Source: Buddleja alternifolia (taxonomy: Eukaryota; Streptophyta; Magnoliopsida; Lamiales; Scrophulariaceae). From it: a stretch of DNA of 64,000 nucleotides. The notes under the pieces were generated by a model. That model was not told where the DNA came from. It was given only the letters and a program-made list of their open reading frames with translations, and made no database searches. The stretch spans positions 16,001,134 to 16,065,133 of the forward strand of contig CM033401.1 of the NCBI GenBank assembly GCA_019426215.1, in the 5' to 3' direction. The position numbers and the translations under genes are program-made. This document shows, in pieces, positions 55,539 to 64,000 of the stretch. Position 1 is the first letter of the stretch. Each line of letters starts with the position of its first letter.

Positions 55539-57375
55539 AATGAGAGAGATAATAAGCACATAACTGCATAAAAGTAAAAGACTTAATAGATTTGATCATA
55601 ATCGTTGTTCTAAGTTTAAATCAAGGACTTTCGAAATAAACTTGGCTCCAACTACATTTTTCAAAAATTCACACTCCCACTGTAGTATTCGGAAATCATC
55701 GTTGGAAGACTTTGTAGTGGTGATTGATTTTTTAAACTAGTTAATGGATTGCAACATTTTAACTGTATATGGCCTAATTAATCTACTAAAATGATGTCCA
55801 ACATCAACCCATCAAATGGATGATTCAATCCCTTCGTTCATTATTCATCAAATAACAATATTTTGACGGTCATATTGATTAATGAATAATTTAAGTATAA
55901 CCCACTGACTTTCTATCAATCTAATAGTTGAATTTCACCTTGCAACCTTTTAACGGTATGTGGGGTGAAATTTGTTTCGACCAATGGCACTTCATGCACT
56001 TAAAAATCTAAAATATATTTCAATATATAACCCCCATTGGTTATGGACGATATTATATATTAAATATCATTTCAATTTTTTCTAATTTCAGTGGAGAACA
56101 GAATACCCAGTACCCTTTACCAACTTAATATTTTAAATGTGGGAGAATTAATTATTTAAAAGGTCTCACTTTGCGCAATAATCCATTTTATACATAGCAC
56201 ATAAACATGGATCATGAATTAATCGAAAGCATTCCAAGAAAGCTAACAACATACGGTTCATGGACTATAATCCTAGATTGAGCTAAGCCAATTCCTCAAT
56301 AGCTAATTAAAAAAACTACACTAAAACTTCCAAAGCTCCTTCTTGTATTTCCCTGGCTGGACTTGAATTTCTTCTTTGGGACTATTCTATTTCTAACTAT
56401 TACAATTTAATATAACCAATCTATACAAAATTTTATAAAAGGAAAATAAACATAAGCTTAAAAAGGCCTTTACAACCCATAAAAAGAAATACAGAAATAA
56501 AAACGAGCCTAAGTCCATAAATCGTGTCTCCCATCACATAAGATGTCAAACATGGTTTATCATATAACACAAGAAAAACATATATATGTTAATTTCTAAT
56601 TAAATTCCAAATTTAATTATTGAATTCATATTCTCGAGGAAAATAAATTTATTTAATTCTATTAGAAAATCCAATTTAATAGACTTCTATTAATTTTATA
56701 TTAAAATTCAATTTTATTAAAAAATTATTCTTTAAGCCTATAAAACTAATTTTATAATATAAAATATCCAATTTCATTTAAAGTCCAACTTTAATAAAAT
56801 TAGATAACTTGAAACTTTAAATCCTACTTTAATAAATAATATTATTTATTTTTGCATTGAAATCCAATTTTAATCAAAACCAAAATATATTATTTAAAAA
56901 AAATTACCCGGGTGACCCACATGGTCAACCCGGGTCTGATTGACCGATCCGTGTATTAAAAAACACACGAGTGGGCCCGTTGTGGAGCCCAACAGCATAG
57001 CGACTATTGGGCTCGCTCCGTGGGCTGTCGTAGTGCTGCCCATTCGCACACAACAACCCAGCTGTCGTGTGGAATGGGCTCGCATGGCGAGCCCATAGCT
57101 GGGCATGCACACGGCAAACCCAGTCTACTCGTGTACCGGCTCAGCAGCTAGCGGCGGTGGGTTTCGCTACCGGGGGATGGGGATTTCCGATCCCCATCTT
57201 TTCTTGATTATTTTATCACATTAAATTTACATTCAATCCAAATTTTATTGATTTCTAACGAATAAAATAAACTATTAAGTTCCACAAGAATATAAAAATA
57301 ACAAATCTACATATCTAATCATGCATCTAATCACATATTTACACGTAAATTACATATGCCCAACCCCACGGTTTG
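55539..57375 (-). other. Copia K untranslated leader with hairpins
   Basis: Three inverted repeats in the same order as in A and D: about 55741-55780 (imperfect), 55840-55890 (9-bp arms ATTATTCAT/ATGAATAAT) and 55932-55971 (ATTTCACC/GGTGAAAT). The third loop carries GCAACCTTTTAACGG. A GC-rich segment lies at about 56910-57180 near the primer site; ORFs at 56894-57112 follow its composition only. Confidence 0.55.
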
Positions 57376-57387
57376 GCTTTGATACCA
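57376..57387 (-). other. tRNA-iMet primer binding site of copia K
   Basis: The minus strand reads TGGTATCAAAGC (one base from the usual TGGTATCAGAGC), one base inside the 5' LTR. Confidence 0.85.
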
Positions 57388-57388
57388 C

Positions 57389-59095
57389 TGCTGGGAAAAA
57401 ATAATAAAAGGCAGTGGGAACGGTATAATGAAATTTTTTTAGATTTTCCCAAAACAAGATCAACCCGGGGTTTAATCACGCGTATGTAAAAGAAGGTTTT
57501 TTACACTTTACCCGTTGAAGCGAAGTAGTTGGAGAAATCTAACTTTTCTTCAAGCATTTGAAAACTTCACTTCTTTCGCGAATTTATCCAACTGATTGAT
57601 TCTTGATCTGAGCAGTATAATTGCGTTGCCTCTAAATCACCTTGCCGGAAAACTTGAACGAAAAACTCCCTCCTTCTTTGGCTTGGAGGCTAACGTCTAT
57701 GAGGAGAAAGGGGGGAGTATTTTTCTTTTCTTGTAGCTCAAGTGTACATTGACTTGTGTTGTGTTACGTTTAATTAAGTGATATATTTATATTACTTAAG
57801 TTACAACTTTGGGCTTAAAAAGTCAATGTAGGACGCCTCTAGGGCTGCTCCACACACACCTATGGTGTACCTTATGTTGCACCAATTTTAAGCTCAGTCT
57901 AATCATTTATTTATTTAATTAATTCAGTCCAATTAATTAAACTAATTAATAATTTATAGGATGATTAATTACTTTTATTTCTCTAAGAAATAATATATTA
58001 ATTAATATCATAAATGTATTAACTTATTCCTCCAAAAAATTATTTTCATTTATTTAATTTTAAGTATCCAATACTTAAAATATTGCTACAAGAGGCAAGA
58101 AATACTCCAAAAGCTGCGTTCAATTTTCCTTCTCAAGCATGATTCTTTAGGTTCATCTTAATTTGGCAATAGGAGGATTCCATTGAATATGAGTAACACC
58201 TAGCCAGTCAAGTGGCCTACATCGTATCCCAAATAAGATGAAATGATTAGATCATTGTAAGCCTTTCCTATTGTAATTCCAGTGTGAATAAAACCTCTTC
58301 GTTTCCATATCCCGATCAAGTAAGAGTCTTGTTTTAGGTCAAATTCATAAACTTGACTCAATGTTTTATTTATAATAAGTTTAGATTAGTGAGCTTTATT
58401 ATTTGATTTTTTCTCAAATAGCTCGTATGCTTTGGCCATAGTCTTTAGATCTAACTTACTTATAAATGCATAGGATAGTTTCTCATGCACCTCCGAGGGA
58501 ATGAATTCAATCTTAGATATCAATTAAGACTACTACATGCCCATTAGGTTGCAGTTCGAGATCGACGTCACCAAAGGGTTAATTGGGTCTAACTACTCTA
58601 ATGACAAACCTAATGTCACAAGTTTATCTTCAACTCGATTCCTCAGGTCTAAAGTTCAGACACACCTATTACAATTAATCAATTCTGTTATTTACCGTCA
58701 AAGAGTGAAACCAATGTGACAGAATCAATATGAGTCATGTCTGAGTGCTATGACCTCTATCAGTGCACCTATGATATGAGTTCTTCACTACTTTCTAGTG
58801 ATTGATGGACACTTCTCTCATCAAAACTCATATCATACAAGTCTTGATGATTTCTAATGCCTAATTGGGAATTTTCGACTTGCAGACCAATTTAGTATAC
58901 AAGTATTAAACTCCTTTAGTGCCTAGAGAATTAACTCTTGTATCCATGGACTTAGATGATTACAATATACATAAATGCCAATAATAACGTAAACAACTAA
59001 AATGCCTTTATTGAAATATAGAATAACAATTATGAACTAAAAATGTCCTGATTCTCTCTAATTCTCTGATGGCATTTGAAGATATAAACCTAACA
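57389..59095 (-). repeat. 5' LTR of copia K (element sense)
   Basis: 1707 bp, tgctggga to cctaaca. The inner terminus reads TGCTGG where the other copy has TGTTGG. Confidence 0.87.
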
Positions 59096-59100
59096 TGAAG

Positions 59101-59528
59101 ATGAATGGAGATTGCGTATCCAAGAATAAGACGGGCTTATTACAGATATTCGTGATCATCATATTTGTTGCCTCTAATAAAAAGCCATAATCATGCCTTG
59201 TGTAACACCACATGAAAAGACTCTAGCTCTCAATAAGATACGTGAGGAGAATAATAGGATGGCTATGCGTATGCAGCGTTTTAATTACCAAGAAATATCT
59301 AGAGATTACGCCTTATCTAGTTATGTGCAAGAAGCAAGAGCTAGGTGGGAGCTTAGTGTAGATCCTGAATATAGATCAGATATTGAGATGTCTGATGAAG
59401 AGAATAACTATATTGTTGTTAATTACTTTCATATAGTTCAATTTCCTTATTATTTTCCTAATTCATGTGTTTTTTTTTTTGGCTTCGAATTAAACAATTA
59501 TCTCAATAAATATCAAAATCAATATTAA
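59101..59528 (+). pseudogene. Second MULE-borne small gene, 3' part
   Basis: Continues the frame broken at 49916: DEWRLRIQE, a stop, DGLITDIRDHHICCL, two stops, then an open stretch from 59193 with EKTLALNKIREENNRMAM, RDYALSSYVQEARARWELS and DPEYRSDIEMSDEEN. The order and spacing of K(I/M)R-ENNR, a charged helix, (D/H)P-(E/S)Y and MSDE(E/D) match the C-terminal third of the gene at 48887-49408, so I infer the two are diverged paralogues. The T-rich tail after 59405 is probably beyond the original end. It converges on the PMD gene. Confidence 0.5.
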
Positions 59529-59614
59529 GTCAATAATATAAATATCATGTTGTCAAGCATTACAAATTTCTCCTGAAGACCATAAAAAAATACATAACTA
59601 CCAAAAACAATAAA

Positions 59615-62077
59615 CTATCTATGTGGCTGCTGACCGCGATGTCCTGCTATCCCACAAGATGAGGGGTGTCTCGTCCTCGTAGATCGTCTTTTTATACATA
59701 GAGTATCTTGTATTTATTCTTCTATTTCATCATTGTATAGAACTGGGGATGCGTCAAACTATGCAGAGGGCGAAGGTGGATTCCTAGTTTGGGGAGGTGG
59801 ATGACTGAATAGGTCCAGACCAAGATTTGTAATCAGCAACGGCGTAGCATAAAAAGGCCCAGAATCTGGAAAAGTGACGGGCAAGTTAGACTCTGGTGGA
59901 TGGTCAAAGATGATGGGATAGTAATTGTCGGCAGTGGAAGGGGGAACATTAGTCAAAGTCGAACCTCTGGCATTATAGAGACGAGGATAAGTCGAAGCTC
60001 CGGCATTGTAGGGATGAGAATAAGTCAAATTCGAAGCTCCAGTATTGTAGGGACGAGGACAAGTTGAAGTCAGGTCGCCCTTCATCGGTGTAACATCTTC
60101 ATCCTCATCCTCCTCGCCATCTTCGAAGTCTTTCTAAGCACTCCGACTTCTCTTCTGTGGAAGCATGGCTTCTCCTCAGCGTCCATGACCGTAAGCACAG
60201 ACGTCTACATGTGACCAAATAGCGTATGTTCCTAAAACTCGATCTCACTTGCCCAAGTGCTCTATCAACAGTATTGCTCGTTCGAGGGACTTTTTCAATG
60301 GCATTTTCTACCCCTCTAATGTGATAATCCTGAAAAGTTGAAATAAAGAATAATACCAAGCAAAATATCATTGAAAATAAATATCATTAAAATGAAAGAA
60401 CAACATTAACTGCTAATCACATTATGCAATAGAGGGGTCGACCCTGCTCGGTGTCCCACAGTTCTCCTATTCAAGGTTTTTGAAATGTAATGACTAGTGA
60501 TTCAATCATACCACTAGTCGTATCCCTGTGTCGTGTTGTCTTCCCCTCAATAGGTTCTCTATTCACAATATGTAGTAACTGATTATTCTAGATTTGAATT
60601 TGTTGAGCGTGTTTAACTATCCAATTATCAATAGACCTCCCCATGCGGTTCGCCCAGCGAACATATCCAACTGGGGGTGGAATATATTGGCATAATCCGA
60701 ATTGCCGAAATACACGCTCAGGTCAATGATGATCCACGACGACGAAGAATACCATTGGGACCAATGCTCTTCAAACAACACTGTTCAAATATTGAGGTGG
60801 AAACTCAGCCATGTCTGCATCAGTGAAGTAGTATGGAGTCCAAACAAACTGAAATATGAAAAACGTATTAGAATATTTTAATAGAGGAGAGATATAACTT
60901 CATAATATAATAACGTTATGATAAATTTTTTGACTCATATGACCATTGGCCATCTGATCAAGTCCCTACCTAATTGCCGGGAGGTTGTGATCAACTAGAA
61001 TGGTATGTGAAACCAGTCGATACTACCTTCAAACATCAATCATTCAAATAAGTAAAAAATAGTGTGTACTTTAATTAAAATTTGTAATTAAGTAGTAAAT
61101 TACCGTGCACCATAAAAAGCTCGAGCAATGCCATGCACATCAACTCCTGCCATTGCTCTAGGGACTCTACTAGGCCTTATAACCATCATTTTAGACCACG
61201 CCCATATTTGTTAAAGGATAAACACATTAATTGAATAACCATGAATTATTATAACAAAAATTATAACAATAACATAATAATTAATTCTTCCACCTGTAAC
61301 AATGGCAATGAACCTGCAAGGTTTTTGCTATCTTTCTAGAAAGTTGTGCTTTGTTGTCGGTACAACCATGCCAATATAGCACTCCCCCAACTATATGTGT
61401 TTACTAAGTTAATATCTTCAAAAGACATCAACCACAGTAATGCAATAACATCTCCTATGGTGTCGAGACACATCACACCCCTAAGCAACAAAAAGGCCAA
61501 ACAACGGGCTATTTGATCAACTCTCAATTCTTCAGATTGATCTGTGATTTGTTTCGACTCTGAGCTCACATAATCGACAACCTTCCAGACTGCTATTCAA
61601 TGACTTTTCATTTCAAACTCGCCTGGTGTCATTTGGATCCCTATTAGTTCAAAAACATATCCAGCTTAATCTTCAAATCCCCAGAATTGGCGATATCCAA
61701 CTACAGGCTGACCATCAACAGGTAGACCATATATAACCGCAATGTCTTGGATAGTTATCGTAGCCTCTCCAGTTCTGAAATAAAATGTGTTAGTCTTTGG
61801 ACGCTATCTCTCGACTAGCGCAGTCACAAGACCCATATCATTTTTCGAAAAGCCCTAAGTTGTATATTTTATAGAACCCCATATGATGAAATTTTAATTG
61901 GACACAGCGATGTGGAACATGTCTATAGGCATCTTTAAGCTATAAATTGTCACCTGGTCTAGCACTGAACACAAAGTCTCCCCGATCAAAGACCTGCTCA
62001 GACCTATGATTCTCCTAATTAGTCAACACGCTACGGTCTACTGGGCTATATATATGATCATCTTACTCCTGCACCAT
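59615..62077 (-). pseudogene. Plant mobile domain (PMD, MAIN-like) gene with introns, carried by the MULE
   Basis: Exons read right to left: from ATG near 62077, PVDRSVLTN and ENHRSEQVFDRGDFVF, CVQLKFHHMGFYKIYNLGLF, MGLVTALVER, TGEATITIQDIAVIYGLPVD, GQPVVGYRQFWGFED, then QIARCLAFLLLRGVM and NTYSWGSAILAWLYRQQ. This is the hallmark order of the plant mobile domain (aminotransferase-like, PF10536). Later exons start at 60848 (acceptor atatttcag; FVWTPYYFTDADMAEFPP, PERVFRQFGLCQYIPPP, VRWANRMG) and 60329 (acceptor aacttttcag; DYHIRGVENAIEKVPR). A Pro/Ser/Tyr-rich tail with repeated YNAGAS units follows, then a basic end RRSTRTRH. Stops at several Trp/Gln codons and frame slips show decay. PMD proteins occur both as silencing factors (MAIN, MAIL1) and inside transposons; here it is transposon cargo. 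Confidence 0.78.
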
Positions 62078-62084
62078 CCTACAT

Positions 62085-63430
62085 TTAAATAAAATAAAAA
62101 ATTAATTTAAATTAAACGATTTGAGCTAATTCAAAATTAAACCTACTTTTTTTTTGAAGAAAAATCAGTTTTATATATCATTCAATCGAAAGTTTACAAC
62201 GCTTGGAACAATACAATTCATATCGACTCAAACGATGTAGTAAGAACATCTGAAACACTATCTATCAAGTTCTTAAAGATAACAAATCTTAAGAACTCAC
62301 AACCGAACACAAGAAAATTCTTGTGCAACTCCTATTCAAGGAGAGATAAAACTCTCATTCGAGAGAGAAAGCAAACCCTCATACGAGAGAGAAAGTAAAA
62401 TACTAAGCAAAAAATCTAAAACGCTATATAAAAACTTATGCATCACCCGTCTTTATCTCGTCAGATCTGTCTTTGTCTCGTTAGATCCACAGCCGTCTCG
62501 TCAGATTTGAAGATGTGATGGTTGTGGTAATAGTGGTGAAGAAGACGACTGCTTCACCAAGCCATCGCCGACGGAAGAATATAGAAGAAAAAGAAAGTTA
62601 GAATTTAGAGAGAGATGGGGAGAGAGAGGAGTTCTTCTAGAGGGCTTTTTAGGAGAGTTATCAAAAAAATTAAACCTACTAATTAGAGATTATAACTACA
62701 AATTCAAAATTATACATACTAATTGGAAATTATACCTAAAAATTAAAATTATATCTATTAATTTGAAATTAAGCCTACTAATCAGAAATTATACCTATAA
62801 ATTGGACATTATACATAGAAATTGAAATTTATACCTCAAAATAAAATTATATCTAATTCAAATTAAACCTACTAATTAGAGATTATACCAAAAAATGGAG
62901 TAGAAATTGAAAATTATACCTCAAAATGAAAATTATATCTACTAATTCAAACTAAACCTACTAATTAGAGATTATAAAAATTCAAATTTATACCTACTAA
63001 TTGAAAATTATACCTACAAATTGAGTATTATACCTAAAAATTGAAATTATATCTATTAATTTGAAATTCAACATACTAATTAGAAATTATACCTAAAAAT
63101 TAGAGATTATACCCAGAAATTCAAAAAAGTATCTGTTAAAACGAAATTAAACATACTAATTAGAAATTATACCTAAAAATTTGAGATTACACCTAGAAAT
63201 TCAAAATTATACATACTAATTGAAAACTATACCTAAAAATTGAAAATTATATCTAAAAATTGAAATTGTATCTACTAATTCGAAATTGTATCTACTAATA
63301 CGAAATTATACCTAAAAATTAGAGCTTATACTTATAAATTTAAAATTATACCTACTAATTGGAAATTATACCAAACAATTCGAAAATTATACAAAATAAT
63401 TTAAAAATTATACCTAACAATTTGAAACTA
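62085..63430 (-). repeat. Right subterminal repeat arm of the MULE
   Basis: A degenerate array of 'aaattatacct(a)aaaattg' and 'tatctactaattcgaaatt' units with irregular 20-45 bp spacing, from about 62085 and mainly 62665-63430. A short retroposon splits it at 62148-62664. It is the inverted counterpart of the left arm at 21240-21600 but roughly twice as long, so the arm has expanded on one side. Confidence 0.7.
62148..62664 (-). mobile_element. Short retroposon (SINE or truncated LINE) in the MULE arm
   Basis: A 517-bp block begins with T8 (a poly-A tail on the minus strand, after 'gatttttcttc') and is flanked by identical 15-bp direct repeats aaaattaaacctact (62133-62147 and 62666-62680). 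Variable-length duplications plus poly-A identify target-primed retrotransposition. The interior has CT-rich and 'gtctcgt(c/t)agat' repeats (three copies around 62456-62500) and no reverse transcriptase. I cannot tell SINE from retroposed transcript. Confidence 0.65.
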
Positions 63431-63589
63431 TAACTCAAAATTTGAATGTAAACCCTCAATTACAATATAATTACAATAAAATAAAAATAAATTACAAACC
63501 CTAAATTTAACAAAGTATAGGAAATAGAACTACCTTCAATTCCTTAAAGTCGCTGTTGGTAACAACGTCTTTGACCAACAGGCAAATAG

Positions 63590-63786
63590 AAAGACGCTGT
63601 TGCCAACAACATTTTTCTCTATATTTTTTTTAAAAAAAATTAATTTGAAAAATGTTACTGCTGATAGCGTCTCTCAACTAGAAACACTATTAATAATAGC
63701 GTTCTATACTATTTCTTGAATCCCTTCAAAATTTATATTAATTTGAGAATTTTAATTTAAATTTATATTATTTTTTCAATTTTCCA
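63590..63786 (-). repeat. Right terminal inverted repeat of the MULE
   Basis: The reverse complement begins tggaaaattgaaaaaataat and follows the left TIR through gaagggattcaagaaatag, gaacgctatt and gtttctagttgagagacgc. Similarity is strong over the outer ~130 bp and weaker inward. Confidence 0.82.
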
Positions 63787-63795
63787 GCCAATCTC
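63787..63795. repeat. Right 9-bp target site duplication of the MULE
   Basis: gccaatctc, partner of gccagtctt at 20801-20809. Confidence 0.6.
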
Positions 63796-64000
63796 CCTTG
63801 TTGTCACCTCATAGTCTAGACAAAGACAAAGGATTTGACATAAAATTATATAATAAATCAATTTTAATGGTACTCTTGTCTATATGTCTCACCAAATAAA
63901 GTGTATTATGTGTCCTTACAAACAGTTGTGTGAAAGAGATTTACATAGAATACATTTTCGGGGCATTGGACTCAATCTGAGATAAAATCGAACCAAATTG
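63796..64000. other. Flanking DNA right of the MULE
   Basis: 205 bp with no recognisable feature. Presumably continuous with 17292-20800 before the MULE inserted. Confidence 0.4.

Larger units (their letters stand above)
49917..59095 (-). mobile_element. Copia LTR retrotransposon K in a MULE gene
   Basis: TGTTGGA at 49917 to CCTAACA at 59095, 9179 bp, with flanking ggaag (49912-49916) and tgaag (59096-59100), one mismatch. It has a complete copia layout on the minus strand: 5' LTR 57389-59095, primer site, leader, gag, protease, integrase, reverse transcriptase, RNase H, polypurine tract, 3' LTR 49917-51553. Related to A, B and D but a distinct LTR family. Frameshifts are numerous. Confidence 0.9.
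20810..63786 (+). mobile_element. Mutator-like DNA transposon (MULE) carrying four genes and nested retrotransposons
   Basis: Inverted ends of at least 200 bp (20810-21010 and 63590-63786) both begin (g/t)ggaaaatt going inward. Repeat-rich subterminal arms follow, and a 9-bp target duplication lies just outside. Inside are a MuDR-type transposase pseudogene (+), a small gene (48887-49408, minus), a related small gene (+, split by copia K) and a PMD gene (59615-62077, minus). Copia D (with everything inside it) and copia K are later insertions with their own 5-bp duplications. Subtracting them leaves a core of about 9.8 kb, which also contains a ~0.5-kb retroposon. The transposase has stops and a duplication, so the copy is not autonomous now. 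Confidence 0.8.

Noticed and set aside
62690..63430. CRISPR-like array
   Set aside because: Units are degenerate, irregularly spaced and AT-only, and they mirror the left MULE arm; this is plant DNA.

Overview
This window is transposon-packed DNA from a flowering plant. It is AT-rich, almost every recognisable protein is retrotransposon or transposase sequence, tRNA-iMet and tRNA-Asp primer binding sites sit next to long terminal repeats (LTRs), and there is a plant mobile domain (PMD) gene, a family confined to land plants as far as I know. I see no intact host gene, no rRNA or tRNA gene, no CRISPR array and nothing bacterial. All coordinates and family calls come from reading the sequence by eye.

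Left third (1-17291): a stack of nested LTR retrotransposons. Copia element B (+ strand, 5' half outside the window) is broken first by a gypsy-type LTR (1-1622), then by copia element A (1894-14750, minus strand, 5-bp target duplication tccat/cccat). A has lost its reverse transcriptase and RNase H by an internal deletion. It carries inside its own gag-protease junction a short non-autonomous gypsy element C (5066-10379, tRNA-Asp primer site). B resumes at 14751 with RNase H and its 3' LTR. From 17292 to 20800 the DNA is low-copy-looking intergenic sequence.

Right two thirds (20810-63786): one Mutator-like DNA transposon (MULE), about 43 kb end to end. It is recognised by ~200-bp terminal inverted repeats (TIRs), a 9-bp target duplication with 2 mismatches, repeated subterminal arms, and a degenerate MuDR-type transposase (N-terminal domain, zinc-binding domain, transposase core, SWIM finger). 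Removing later insertions leaves a core of about 9.8 kb (about 9.3 kb after also removing a small retroposon). The core holds four genes: the transposase, two small unrecognised and apparently related genes in divergent orientation, and a spliced PMD/MAIN-like gene. Copia D (24282-48226) sits in the transposase SWIM region and copia K (49917-59095) in one small gene. D contains copia H (27556-40488) and a solo LTR E. H contains pieces of an Athila/Tat-like gypsy G and a SIRE-like copia F, and F's LTR contains a further solo LTR of its own family. The nesting reaches five levels.

None of the elements looks competent. Each has frameshifts, stops, deletions or lost primer sites, although several catalytic motifs survive. 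The most interesting signals are the complete MULE with its extra genes, the divergent small gene pair with a three-copy 104-bp repeat between them, and three repeated hairpins in the untranslated leaders of copia A, D and K whose stems differ in sequence but stay paired.
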